Positions 9,301 through 17,628 are shown, counted from the stretch's first letter. The stretch is DNA of 39,868 bases from an uncultured Pseudomonadota bacterium (GCA_937123825.1 CAKZKQ010000550.1:1-39868), one strand, 5' to 3'. Numbers and translations are program-made. Notes: a model not told the origin generated them from the letters alone.

Positions 9301-9911
9301 AAGGGCTCACCGCGATGCTGGGCAAGCCCTTCCTCCCCCAACTCGACACCCTCGACTTGAGCGTCAACCGCATCAGCGACAGCACAGGACAGTCATTTTT
9401 CAAGGGGGCCGACCTCAGCGCCCTGATCAAGCTGGAGCTGGGCGAGAACAATCTTGGCGCGCAAGCCTGTGGGGCTTTGGCGGCCAATGCGACGCTGGGC
9501 AAACTTCGGACGCTGGACCTGCTCAGGAATCGCCTTGGACCCAGTGGCGGCCAGATGCTGGCCACCAGCACCCACATGACAAATCTGACCTGGCTCAACC
9601 TCTACGAAACCTACCTCGGGGGTGGCCTGCTGCCCATCGCCCAAAGCACCATCTTGTCCAAGGTCCAATACCTCGACATTGGCAACAGCGGCGTCGACGT
9701 GGCGTCCGTCGAAGCGCTGGCAAAGAGCCCCCATGTGAGCAACCTCAAGACCCTGCGGATCTACAAGACCTACCTGCGCAACGCCGCCGCCATGGCACTG
9801 GCCAGCAGCCCCCACCTGGGCAAACTCACAAAGCTGGGCGTCTCGGGCATGAGCGACAAAGCCAAGCAAGCCCTCAGAAGCTCCCCGCACCTCAAAAACG
9901 TGGTGTGGTGA
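6375..9911 (+). CDS. Giant leucine-rich-repeat protein with two cap modules
   Basis: This 1178-aa protein is made mainly of ribonuclease-inhibitor-like leucine-rich repeats of about 26-27 residues with the core SPHLxxLxxLDLSxNxI. The repeats fall in two blocks, about 160-745 and 855-1175. Each block is preceded by a related module with SWxT(I/L)W (W22, W802) and, exactly 30 residues later, WPxxLR (W52, W832), so the protein looks like an internal duplication. No signal peptide or membrane segment is seen, suggesting a cytosolic protein-binding scaffold. ATG 6375 is chosen for its GGGAG eight bases upstream; an in-frame ATG at 6243 would add 44 unlikely residues. A smaller paralogue is at 18529-19809. 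Partner and function are unknown. Confidence 0.9.
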   Translation: MTQVDTDGINALLELPPGEDSWQTIWKRLQHLEDTPENQALVQKAQDKLSSWPNHLRFVFITRNYDLQRFKQSPASALVRWLRCRSDAFNGMWMGLDAFLALPLFDHLERLEIVWASYKPNGGNQVLQTITNTQQLASITQLCLRSCRGIERSTVEAFSQSALMARLNHLGIASCGMTDEAAAPLVTSPGLGRLETLDLSGNKTTAQTLALLARSPHLGKLRFLAFDAVDGGGAKAIQTRPGLSNLEHLRFSSSHSDLKALLSLLDAPHMTKLKRLTSVKQGKTHDLITWNDDKTSINALSFAGSYPKPGDFLTVSKHERLGDLKSLDLTGVTCSTNTANVSANDFADLFAQPMPSLHTVTMDHCWLNNRTFPLFWAKPGFEQVRTLSLSHNSMLLHGITHNARPAWPKLEALDLNHCRIGDGQARHMAQWELPNLHTLNLADNTLTASGMLAFLQDDRWSNLKTFLVGSDTPVFSGGQNMGTATHLNFGNTHMTGEALGTLASVSNTPDIQHMDLSHNQIGNPGLCAFAQSPHFPALERLDLSHNAVGHAGLLELLRSPHFPKLHTLQASHNKITALSKLLKEPRLSQILHLELANNRLKDTGARALGKCPHLGALTHLDLSQTQMTSGGLASLLSNPALARLETLRLNNNAIDDDGMAALAAVQHLTQLTHLELGGNNITNAGVETLMATAWLGQIRTLVLSHNPISDAGIHAIAQSPHLAALQTLNLDGNTITADAANALAHGHSLSEALKAHWQQEADAKGYKVPQKLASNTRIPSELSAVLTQCRELLHGPPSESSWDTLWQMLSKASAAASQEIIVDYLARPLNAWPARLRGVRVDAAELDALTEHPGWPLVRHLRVTASELGDAKALASNPRLGGIVSLDLNHCGLNAKGALAIAQSPHLTGLTALDLSRNPLRVRGAKALAKAPFLNQLTHLALTQCHIGDSGLSALMEASAFNRLSTLQLARNRIDQGLTAMLGKPFLPQLDTLDLSVNRISDSTGQSFFKGADLSALIKLELGENNLGAQACGALAANATLGKLRTLDLLRNRLGPSGGQMLATSTHMTNLTWLNLYETYLGGGLLPIAQSTILSKVQYLDIGNSGVDVASVEALAKSPHVSNLKTLRIYKTYLRNAAAMALASSPHLGKLTKLGVSGMSDKAKQALRSSPHLKNVVW

Positions 9912-10086
9912 CCGCTGACCAGCGCCGTGCCCTCCAAAACGCTGCCAGACACGGAAAGAACGGGCCTCGATGGATGCCACCGGACCACTGCGACGGAACA
10001 AATCTGGCACATTGAAGTTGGCAGCACCATCATCAAAGCCACCCAGACCCACATCACGTTTGAACCCCTCCATAAACCACAACGGT

Positions 10087-11604
10087 TCAGCACAAGCCGG
10101 GCTTCTGGTAGACCTGAAAAAAGGCGTCGTGGAAGACTTTGACCTCCGGCAACCCAAGGCGCTCAGCGTGCGGCTCCAAGAGCCGCAGGTGGTCGGCCAT
10201 GTCGCGATACCAATAATGACACTGCTCTTGCTCGGCCAGGGTCCTGAGTGCGCTCAAAATGCCAGGGAGGGCGTCGGGCCCCTCCATCCGCAGCAACGCC
10301 ACACAAAGCGGCAGATAATCGTCGTACTCAAGCGGCGGCTTCTGAATGATGTCCCACATCCGGGCCACATCGTCCCGGTTCAACTCGACAAAGAAAAGCA
10401 GCGGCTCGCACTCAAACAACCCATCCGGAAAGCTCCTGCTTTCCTCGTTCGCATCCCACAGATGCACGCGGAGCAGAGGCATGTTGGCCTTCAGAAGGTC
10501 GCCCACCCACTTGCGCTCAGTGTCGCTGAAAGGCCGCTCGTAAAACTCATCAAAGAGCCCCGACACCATCAACTCAAAGAGTTCCATGTCGATGCCCTGC
10601 TCCAGGAGCGTGCGGAAGAACGCCGCAAAGGCCCCCTGAGGGCCCAAAGAGAAGCTCAACCCACGCTGTGCAAACCACGCGCGGGTTCTGGCCCGATCGC
10701 GGACAATGCAGGCATGGGCCACCGCGTCGCCCTCAGACTGCACCTGGGCCCTCGCAAACATCTCATCCACACCGTGCGCAAGGTTCTGGTAGATGTCGCC
10801 CTGACGAAACTGTGAGTACTCGTCCAGGTCCAGCTCAATGACGGCGATCTCGTGCAGCGGTTGGTCGAGCCGCGTAGGATAGGCATAGAGGTAACGCGGA
10901 TCTCCTGCCGTGGTCAGCAGCGGCAGAAAACCCGGGTGGTAATACTTCTGAAACTCGTACAGATCCACGTGCCTGAGCAAGTGTGGAACCTGGTAGCGCT
11001 CATACAAGTTGTCGTACTCAGACAAAGGCGCTGGACGGCCATGGGCGTAGTCTTCCCAGAGCGTCAACAGCGGCCCTGGCAGGTGTGCATGGTCCTTGTA
11101 CAACTCCACCAGACCCTCAACGTGAATGGCCACCATGTCCGGGGATGAGGTGTCGGTCCTGTCGTACCAGCGGTCAAAGTCGCTGGGTCCAGTGCGGAAC
11201 GTATACTCCTCTGAATTGTAGGCCCCCGTAGACTCGTAGCGACCCACCTCAAGGCCGCCAAGCCAGTCGGCGTCGCGCACGCGAATGGCCATGATCCAGG
11301 TCGTGTCTCCAGGATGGGGCTGGCCATCGCGGGTACACTCGGCCAACTCCTGGGCGCTGGCTTCATCGCGCTCGGCGCTGAGCATGTGGATCGCACGGAT
11401 AAAGTGCGACGGCGGCACATCGGGCTCGGCCTCAAAGACGCTGTTGAAAGGGTTGTCTTTAATGTCCCGAACCAGACTCCACAACACCAAGCGCGCAAAC
11501 TCGCGCCCTCCAGGCGCCCCTGCATCGGGGTACACCAAATCAAGGCGCACCGTGAGGCAGTCTTCCTCACAGCGCAGCACCTCAGCACGGTAAAGGTCGG
11601 TCAT
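10087..11604 (-). CDS. Uncharacterised 505-aa protein
   Basis: I do not recognise this family. The product is acidic and rich in Asp, Glu, Leu, Tyr and Trp, with no signal peptide and no membrane helix, so it is probably cytosolic. The N-terminus (about 1-130) looks beta-rich, the middle carries several Trp/Tyr motifs (DFDRWYDR, LYERYQV, EFQKYYHPGF), and the C-terminal 200 residues look helical. ATG 11604 has GAGGA eight bases upstream; an earlier in-frame start at 11682 lacks this. The gene lies 84 bp downstream of a methyltransferase gene on the same strand and could share its transcript. It converges with the giant LRR gene, 175 bp away. Confidence 0.8.
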   Translation of the reverse strand: MTDLYRAEVLRCEEDCLTVRLDLVYPDAGAPGGREFARLVLWSLVRDIKDNPFNSVFEAEPDVPPSHFIRAIHMLSAERDEASAQELAECTRDGQPHPGDTTWIMAIRVRDADWLGGLEVGRYESTGAYNSEEYTFRTGPSDFDRWYDRTDTSSPDMVAIHVEGLVELYKDHAHLPGPLLTLWEDYAHGRPAPLSEYDNLYERYQVPHLLRHVDLYEFQKYYHPGFLPLLTTAGDPRYLYAYPTRLDQPLHEIAVIELDLDEYSQFRQGDIYQNLAHGVDEMFARAQVQSEGDAVAHACIVRDRARTRAWFAQRGLSFSLGPQGAFAAFFRTLLEQGIDMELFELMVSGLFDEFYERPFSDTERKWVGDLLKANMPLLRVHLWDANEESRSFPDGLFECEPLLFFVELNRDDVARMWDIIQKPPLEYDDYLPLCVALLRMEGPDALPGILSALRTLAEQEQCHYWYRDMADHLRLLEPHAERLGLPEVKVFHDAFFQVYQKPGLC

Positions 11605-11688
11605 AGCGATGGTCCTCACCGAGTATAAATCACATCCATCCAAGCAGACCGACAGAAGGCCCCACCACCGCACGCCTGTCAAACGCGC

Positions 11689-12402
11689 TCAGCTCACGCT
11701 GGCAGGCTTTTGCACCGACCAAACGCCGGTGCACTCGGGGATAACGCTCCAACTCTCCTGGCGAATCTGCTCGCAAAACGACTCACCAAAGAAAAAGCCC
11801 ATGACCTCGGCGGCCTCATCGACGGACCCAAAACGGTAGTCGGTGCGGATCGAGGCAAACGCCATCCCGTGCTGGGCCTGGAGGTATTGGTAATAATCCG
11901 CGTGGCGCGCGGTCGGCGGCCTCGGCTCGGTGTTGCCCGTGCCAAGGCTCTCCACCAGAATGAGGGTTCCCCCAGGACGCAACACCCGGAAAAACTCCGC
12001 CATCGCACGATCCGTATGGGTCTGCCAGTCCTCGGGATACCAATCCGTAAAGTGCCCCACGACCCAGCCCGCCACCGCCACATCAAAGGCCCCATCGGCC
12101 ACCGGCAACGCCTCGACCTCCCCGTCGGTGATCGTGCAACGCGGGCCAAACGCCTCCAAATAACGCGCCGCCACCTGTCGCATCGCCGCCGCTGGCTCGG
12201 TCGCCACCATCGACCTCACCCCGGCGTCCAAAAGCAAACGCGTCAAACGCCCCGTCCCCGCACCGGCCTCCACCGCGTCCTTGCCCTCAAAATCGCACCG
12301 CTTGAGCAACTCGGCCCGCAGCTCCCCCTGAAAATCCTCGGCCATGACCAACCGGTGATACGCCTCGGCCTCGCCGTCGTAAATGTCGTGAAAATGACTC
12401 AT
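11689..12402 (-). CDS. Class I SAM-dependent methyltransferase
   Basis: This 237-aa soluble Rossmann-fold methyltransferase has motif I VEAGAGTGR (44-52), the acidic end of strand 2 (ATEP, 67-70), a DxAVAGWVVGH strand-4 region (107-117) and the post-motif LRPGGTLIL (141-149). These belong to the broad methyltransferase 11/25 group, whose members act on small molecules, quinones or lipids; the substrate cannot be read from sequence. ATG 12402 has AAGGAG seven bases upstream and is preferred over an in-frame start at 12486. The 505-aa unknown follows 84 bp downstream. It is divergent from the GST-like gene across 275 bp. Confidence 0.9.
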   Translation of the reverse strand: MSHFHDIYDGEAEAYHRLVMAEDFQGELRAELLKRCDFEGKDAVEAGAGTGRLTRLLLDAGVRSMVATEPAAAMRQVAARYLEAFGPRCTITDGEVEALPVADGAFDVAVAGWVVGHFTDWYPEDWQTHTDRAMAEFFRVLRPGGTLILVESLGTGNTEPRPPTARHADYYQYLQAQHGMAFASIRTDYRFGSVDEAAEVMGFFFGESFCEQIRQESWSVIPECTGVWSVQKPASVS

Positions 12403-12677
12403 CGCGCCGCTCCTTGATGTGGGCAAAATCAATGAAAATCTCCCAGATGCAACGCTCCATTGCTGGTGGATTGACCACAGCCCCAACCGCGCACTGCATC
12501 CACGAGGTTTGTCCCCCTACAGCGCAGCCACTTAAAGCATTCCTGGATAAGACAAAATCACCGAACCAAGTCACACCACCTGCGCCCACGCTGGAGATTT
12601 CGCGCCGCAGCGTCTATGGATAGATCCACAACCGATTCAACACACCGGCGCCCCAGCCCCCTTCGCTGCAGGAACCC

Positions 12678-13490
12678 ATGACCCCAACGAGGACCACCGT
12701 GACCCGACCCATCGTCTACCACATCCCCGTCTGCCCCTTCTGCCAACGCCTGGAGATCCTGCTTGCCCTCAAAGGCATGTCAGACAAGGTCGAGTTCCGC
12801 GTGGTCGACATCACAAAGCCCCGCGACCCGGAGCTGCTGCGCAAAACCCGGGGCACCACCGCCCTGCCCGTGCTGGAGACCCCCGAAGGCGGCATCCTCA
12901 AAGAGAGCCTCATCATCCTGCGCTATCTGGACGAGATCATGGGCACCCCGGTGCGGCGCTCCGACGCCTTTGAACACGCCATCGAGAGCATGCTCGTGGC
13001 CAAAGAAGGCCCCTTCACCATGGCGGGCTACATCTGGGTTATGAATCAAGACGCCAACGCGCGCCACAAGCACCGCGACAAGCTCCTGGGCCTCTACCGC
13101 GACCTCAATGACTTCCTGATGGCCCACAACCCCGACGGCATCTGGCTCTTTGATGACTTTGGACTGGCCGAGGCGGTCTTCACACCGATGTTCATGCGCT
13201 TCTGGTTCCTGGACTACTACGAGGGCTTCGAGCTGCCCGACACCAAGCCCTACGCCAGAGTCGCCCGCTGGCGCGCCGCCTGCATGAGCCACGCCGCCGC
13301 CCAACAGGTCACCCACGAAGAGATCGTCAAGCTCTACTACGACTACGCGCTGGGCGCGGGCAACGGCGCGCTGCTGGCTGGACGCACTCGCTCCAGCTTT
13401 GTCTTCGAACCCCACTGGCGCGATCGCCCCATGCCCCCGCGCGACAAATACAACACCCAGGCCACCGACAGCGACCTCGGCCTGATTTAG
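12678..13490 (+). CDS. Glutathione S-transferase / glutaredoxin-like protein
   Basis: This 270-aa protein has an N-terminal thioredoxin-fold domain with a CPFC motif (Cys19-Cys22) and the cis-Pro segment TALPVLE, followed by an all-helical GST C-terminal domain and a loosely conserved tail. A CxxC active site places it near the omega/glutaredoxin-like GSTs, which do thiol-disulphide or dehydroascorbate-type chemistry; the actual substrate is unknown. Two starts are possible: ATG 12678, or GTG 12699, which has the better ribosome binding site (GAGGA five bases upstream). It ends at 13490, before a gene-free stretch and a convergent lipoprotein gene. Confidence 0.85.
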   Translation: MTPTRTTVTRPIVYHIPVCPFCQRLEILLALKGMSDKVEFRVVDITKPRDPELLRKTRGTTALPVLETPEGGILKESLIILRYLDEIMGTPVRRSDAFEHAIESMLVAKEGPFTMAGYIWVMNQDANARHKHRDKLLGLYRDLNDFLMAHNPDGIWLFDDFGLAEAVFTPMFMRFWFLDYYEGFELPDTKPYARVARWRAACMSHAAAQQVTHEEIVKLYYDYALGAGNGALLAGRTRSSFVFEPHWRDRPMPPRDKYNTQATDSDLGLI

Positions 13491-13606
13491 CCCCCGTTGC
13501 CACACGCAATGGTCTGCCTTGAGAGGTGCCTTTGAGGCTTTGTCTGACCATTGGAACCAAGGTCCGACAAGTTCGATGGGGTCGAGGCAGAGAATTGAAT
13601 GGCTTG

Positions 13607-13624
13607 GAGCATCGCAAGATGCTC
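13607..13624. terminator. Short perfect stem-loop between convergent genes
   Basis: GAGCATC (13607-13613) and GATGCTC (13618-13624) form a 7-bp stem with a GCAA loop, a GNRA-type tetraloop. It lies between the GST-like gene and the convergent Cys-rich lipoprotein gene. No T tract follows on either strand, so a terminator role is only a guess. Confidence 0.3.
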
Positions 13625-13686
13625 AGGGGAAATGACACTGGAACGTGGCATCTCTTAGACCTTTCTATGCTCCATCATTGAGACGT

Positions 13687-14394
13687 TCATTGAGTGACGC
13701 ACTGCCCTTCAAGGCAAACCTGGCCGCTCTCGGCGCAGTCGATGCGGCTTGGCTCATTGTCCTCAAAAACACACCCGCCCTCCACACATCGGCCGGACTG
13801 GCCGTTGTCGATGTGCACCACATTGTCCTCGCAGCGGGGCGGCTGCGCTTCGTCCCCCTGACACTCAAGATCTTCTGAACAAGGGATTGGCACACATTGG
13901 CCACTGCGACAGATTTGCCCCCTGGCAGCACAATCGGGACCGACAGAGAAACCATCATCGACAGCAACATCACACCGATTGTTTTCACAAAACCCCGTCA
14001 CGGGCTCTGAATAAACCACCTCGTTCCCCTCGCACCGTGGAACGTCACCGTCACGGCTTGGACAGTCGGTGTGGAAGAGACACTCCGGCAGCAAGTCGCG
14101 CGCTTCCAACTCCGCACTGAGCGCATCGCGGGGGACGTCCTGCCCATCCTGAGCACAGACCACAACCCCCTGCCTGAGCTCGCTCCCATTGGGAAAATCA
14201 TCGGGACAATCTTCAATCAGCGCCTCAACTCCAACAAAGACGCAGTAGACACCACCGTCCACCTCAACCGCATCGCTCTCCTCTGGACACGAAGCGACCT
14301 CTTGAGAGGGGTCAGCGGTATCTCCGCACCCCACACTCAAGAGCGCAACCAGCGCCCACAACCCCCACACACCACCAAAATACCTCGTGCTCAT
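13687..14394 (-). CDS. Cys-rich lipoprotein with two 8-Cys repeats
   Basis: This 235-aa protein begins with a hydrophobic signal segment and a lipobox ending at Cys23 (LLSVGC), so it should be a lipoprotein outside the cytoplasm. An acidic spacer follows. Two repeats (Cys105-Cys167 and Cys172-Cys232) then have nearly the same cysteine spacing: 6, 10, 15, 5, 14 or 12, 7 and 5 residues apart. Sixteen regularly spaced cysteines imply four disulphides per repeat. ATG 14394 is chosen because GGAAGGAAGAG lies just upstream and the signal peptide begins there; an in-frame start at 14604 lacks this. It follows the FG-GAP protein gene by 255 bp on the same strand. Function is unknown; a binding or adhesion role is inference. 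Confidence 0.82.
   Translation of the reverse strand: MSTRYFGGVWGLWALVALLSVGCGDTADPSQEVASCPEESDAVEVDGGVYCVFVGVEALIEDCPDDFPNGSELRQGVVVCAQDGQDVPRDALSAELEARDLLPECLFHTDCPSRDGDVPRCEGNEVVYSEPVTGFCENNRCDVAVDDGFSVGPDCAARGQICRSGQCVPIPCSEDLECQGDEAQPPRCEDNVVHIDNGQSGRCVEGGCVFEDNEPSRIDCAESGQVCLEGQCVTQ
13699..14082 (-). repeat. Two tandem 8-Cys repeats in the lipoprotein
   Basis: Repeat 1 (coding 13894-14082) and repeat 2 (13699-13881) each contain eight cysteines. Seven spacings match except one that differs by two residues, and both end in a GQxCxxGQCV motif. This is a protein-level tandem duplication with little residual DNA identity. Confidence 0.75.
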
Positions 14395-14649
14395 CTCTTC
14401 CTTCCTCAAAACGCTCATGACCCAAGGCCCGCACCCCATCACTGGCCCACCCGATGGGCAACGCAGCCTCAAAGGTGGGTGGATCCATGGACACACATCC
14501 GACGCACGCCCATCCATCTGTGACATCGTTTTTTTCGCCGCCGCCACAAACAAACGCGCCGTCTTGGCACATTGAGCGGTCCATGACGACGAAGCGGGGA
14601 CCAAGGTGAGAGTTCTAAAAGTGCACAGGCATTCGAGCGGCTGCCAGCA

Positions 14650-17313
14650 TCACCGGCGGCGGACCGCCAACCCAAGCAGCGCCAGCAGCCACCACAGCGA
14701 GGTCGAGGAGCCGCCGCTGCCGCCAGCCTGCGCGCATCCGTCGTCCTTGCGCTTCAGGGGGATGATCTCCAGCTCATCTTCATCTTCGGGCTCCAGAGGA
14801 TTGACGGTCGGCTCGTCGTCTTCCTCTTCGGGCTCCATGGGCGGCGCGGTGCGCTGGAGCCAGAGCCCTCCCTCGGGCAACGCCACATCGAGCGCGCCGT
14901 CGCCGTCCACATCCACAAAGATCCCGCGACTCTGACCGCTGGCTCCCAACTCGACCGACTCCAGGTGCGTCATGTTCCCCGTGCCGTCGTTGAGCCAGAG
15001 TTCGCTGTCGCGGCTGCCTTGAGAGATCAACGCATCCAGGTCCCCGTCGCCGTCCACATCCCCCAGATCAACGTCCTGGACAAAGACCCCTCCAAAATCA
15101 GGGCCGGGCTCTAGCGCCAGGTCGGGGCCCACAAACCAGACCTCCACAGCCCCCCCTGCGACCACGCAAAGATCGTCCCATCCGTCGCCGTCCATGTCCC
15201 CAATGGCCACGGCATCCGCCTCGGGGAAAGATGCCAGACGCCGACCAAAGAGATCCGCCCAGTTCCCCCCAAAATCCTCTGCCAGGACCAAACCCTGATC
15301 GCTGGTGAAGGCCGCGTCGGGCAAGCCGTCGCCGTTGAGGTCACCCACCGCAGCGCGGCCCGTCAAAGCCGGCCCGTTGTCAAAGGCCACCGCCACCGCA
15401 GACCCATCCCAGCGCACCCCTTCTTCGGTCGCGGTGTTGGTGAGGCGAGCAGCGATCCCTCGATCCCAGGTCATCAGGTCGGTGCGTGGGTCGAAGTTGG
15501 TGTTGATGGCCATGATGTGGTCAAACCGGCCCACGTCGCCCCAGGCAACACCTTCAGGCTCCAGCGCGCCGTCGGGCCTGCCCAGATGCACCTCAAACGG
15601 GCCACCATCGCGGGCTGTGCCCATGTCCACAAGCCCGTCACCGTCAAAATCACCTGGCAAGAGCACGTCGGCACCAAAACCAGCGTCCGACACCTCCAGC
15701 ACCCCATCGGCGCCCCACTGGTGCCGCCCCACAGAACCTCTGTCCACGGTCCAGACTTCGGGCAGCCCGTCTCGGTCCATGTCGGCGGCCAGGACCGTCC
15801 CAGCGCTCCAGGACTCCCCTTCGTAGGGCTCAAACCACGGGGTGGTCTGCGCCCCAACGGCCACGTCAAAGGACCACGCCCTCCACAACCCCCCCACCTC
15901 CACAATGCGCCGGGTGATCCCGGCTCCCAACGACGGGAAAGCCCCCCGAAGGCCGACGGTGACCTTGTCACCGGGCAGCAAAGGCTCCGCCACAGCGATC
16001 GTCACCGCGCCTTGCCCATCCGAAACCACCTCAAACCCAAGCGGACCGCGCACCGCGCTGGCGACGCTCAACCCTTCAATCAGCTCGCCTTCATCAACCT
16101 CAGGGCCAAACGTCAGAACAAAGTCGGTCTCCGGCGCGATCGGACCTGCATGCGGCGACGGCGCCATGGGGCTCAGCGCCCACGCCTCGGTGCCGCTCAA
16201 AAAGACGCGCCCGCTGTTGAGCCCGCCCGCGATAAAGTCGGCCGTCCCGTCGCCGTCCAGGTCGCCCACCGCCGTTCCAAACGCCGTCCCCTGCGACACC
16301 TCCTGGCCCAAACCCTCCAGCGTCCCCTGCCCGTCGTTGAGCCAGACGTGGATTGCACCGGCCGAAAAGGCCTCGGGAGAGTCTGGCAAGGGCGCCCCTA
16401 TCGTGATCAAGAGCGCGTCCAGATCGCCGTCGCCATCCACATCACGCAAGGCCTCCACGCTTGCGCCTGCGGCCCGCTCTTCGGCCTCAAAGAGCCCCTG
16501 ACGCACAAACCCACCCTCGCCGTCGCCCGTCCAGAGGGCCACAAAACCCGTGGGAGCGCCCTGACCTGTCGCGCCCGCCACAAAAACATCCGCCTGACCG
16601 TCCCCATCGACGTCCCCAACACGCATGCTGGAGCCCTCCACAAGGACGCTGTCGGTCAACGGTGCCGCCGCCCCATCCTCCAAACGCCAGACCCTCAGCC
16701 TCCCCTCATAATCAAGCGTGACCCACTCCATCTGCCCGTCCCCTTCAACGTCAATGGCCTGCAAATCCGCCAGCGCCTCCCACCTGGGCGCCCCATCCCC
16801 AACCTCAAACCCACCATCACCACTGCCCAACCACAGCCACCGCTCCAGACCCTGCCCCGATGCAAAGCCCTGCGCCAGGATGATGTCTTCATCACCGTCG
16901 CCGTCAAAGTCGCCAGCAATGCCCAACTGGGCTTGTTCATCGGAGAGCCGATCATTGAACTCATAAACGCCTTGCTCCGCCTGCCACAGATAGACCCCGT
17001 CGCCAGCAAACACGTCCATCTCACCGTCGCCGTTGGCGTCCAGGCTCCCCAAAAGCCCCTGGCCCACCAAAGTCGTGCTCTCATGAACCAACGCGCCGCC
17101 TTCCCCAACCCTCCAAACCCCCAAAGTCTGGTGGCCCGTGGTCACAATCCGCTGGGGCGACCCCTCTGACCCAGGCACCATGACAACTTGCAATGCGCTC
17201 CCGAGCCGCTGACCACCATCGACCCACTGAACCTCAGACTGAGCCACCGCGCTCGACCCCGGCGCCAACACCGCCCACAACACAACCGCCCCAAAAATCT
17301 GCCGCATCTTCAT
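14650..17313 (-). CDS. FG-GAP/VCBS repeat surface protein with MYXO-CTERM-like tail
   Basis: This 887-aa exported protein has a signal peptide with likely cleavage after AVA (residue 24). Twelve DxDxDGxxD calcium-loop motifs start at residues 92, 135, 188, 234, 291, 351, 511, 555, 658, 706, 752 and 801. They indicate FG-GAP/VCBS beta-propeller blades in two sets of six. Between the sets, about 383-475, is an SbsA-like Ig domain. An acidic Pro/Glu linker (825-850) leads to a C-terminal tail with Cys860, a Trp/Leu helix (872-883) and three arginines, matching the MYXO-CTERM sorting pattern. ATG 17313 is preferred; ATG 17307 is possible. It is probably a calcium-dependent cell-surface binding protein; ligand unknown. 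Confidence 0.92.
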   Translation of the reverse strand: MKMRQIFGAVVLWAVLAPGSSAVAQSEVQWVDGGQRLGSALQVVMVPGSEGSPQRIVTTGHQTLGVWRVGEGGALVHESTTLVGQGLLGSLDANGDGEMDVFAGDGVYLWQAEQGVYEFNDRLSDEQAQLGIAGDFDGDGDEDIILAQGFASGQGLERWLWLGSGDGGFEVGDGAPRWEALADLQAIDVEGDGQMEWVTLDYEGRLRVWRLEDGAAAPLTDSVLVEGSSMRVGDVDGDGQADVFVAGATGQGAPTGFVALWTGDGEGGFVRQGLFEAEERAAGASVEALRDVDGDGDLDALLITIGAPLPDSPEAFSAGAIHVWLNDGQGTLEGLGQEVSQGTAFGTAVGDLDGDGTADFIAGGLNSGRVFLSGTEAWALSPMAPSPHAGPIAPETDFVLTFGPEVDEGELIEGLSVASAVRGPLGFEVVSDGQGAVTIAVAEPLLPGDKVTVGLRGAFPSLGAGITRRIVEVGGLWRAWSFDVAVGAQTTPWFEPYEGESWSAGTVLAADMDRDGLPEVWTVDRGSVGRHQWGADGVLEVSDAGFGADVLLPGDFDGDGLVDMGTARDGGPFEVHLGRPDGALEPEGVAWGDVGRFDHIMAINTNFDPRTDLMTWDRGIAARLTNTATEEGVRWDGSAVAVAFDNGPALTGRAAVGDLNGDGLPDAAFTSDQGLVLAEDFGGNWADLFGRRLASFPEADAVAIGDMDGDGWDDLCVVAGGAVEVWFVGPDLALEPGPDFGGVFVQDVDLGDVDGDGDLDALISQGSRDSELWLNDGTGNMTHLESVELGASGQSRGIFVDVDGDGALDVALPEGGLWLQRTAPPMEPEEEDDEPTVNPLEPEDEDELEIIPLKRKDDGCAQAGGSGGSSTSLWWLLALLGLAVRRR

Positions 17314-17416
17314 CCGTTCACCCAACCCCTTGTGTGTCCCATTTCAACGCTGGCGACGCCGCCAGCATGGTGCCTTGGCCTCCAACACCCACAAACTAGC
17401 GCTCAACAAGGGATCA

Positions 17417-17438
17417 AGATGTCTCAAAGATGTCTCAA
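17417..17438. repeat. Tandem 11-bp direct repeat upstream of the FG-GAP gene
   Basis: AGATGTCTCAA occurs twice back to back (17417-17427 and 17428-17438), about 105-125 bp upstream of the FG-GAP start. A period of 11 bp, about one helical turn, is common for direct-repeat binding sites of response regulators; that role here is inference. Confidence 0.45.
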
Positions 17439-17515
17439 ATGAGCGCGATGGCCCTGCACCTCACAAAAACCGCCTCCCCACACACCACCAAAGAGACGCC
17501 GAACAAAACTAAAAA

Positions 17516-17595
17516 ACCAATCGGTACAAAAACCATTGACAGACCACCAAACCATCCCCACAAAATAAAGTACCAAACGGTATTTTAAATTACCG
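17516..17595 (+). promoter_or_regulatory. Operator-like promoter region of the alpha/beta hydrolase
   Basis: This AT-rich stretch sits in otherwise GC-rich DNA just before the gene at 17629. ACCAAWCGGTA occurs at 17516-17526 and 17572-17582. The second copy runs into an 18-bp near-palindrome, CGGTA-N8-TACCG (17578-17595, 16 of 18 positions symmetric). A TTGACA hexamer lies at 17536-17541 without a convincing -10 at 17 bp. The layout suggests a repressor or activator covering the promoter. Confidence 0.5.
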
Positions 17596-17628
17596 ACACG
17601 CCACCCCCCCACCCAGAGGCCCTCCAAC

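Noticed and set aside
9912..10086. Search for a bidirectional terminator between the giant LRR gene and the convergent 505-aa gene
   Set aside because: No stem of more than five perfect pairs with a T tract was seen on either strand.
15517..17169. A 550-codon plus-strand frame opposite the FG-GAP gene
   Set aside because: Arg/Pro/His-rich shadow of the Asp-Gly repeats; no start signal and no recognisable domain.
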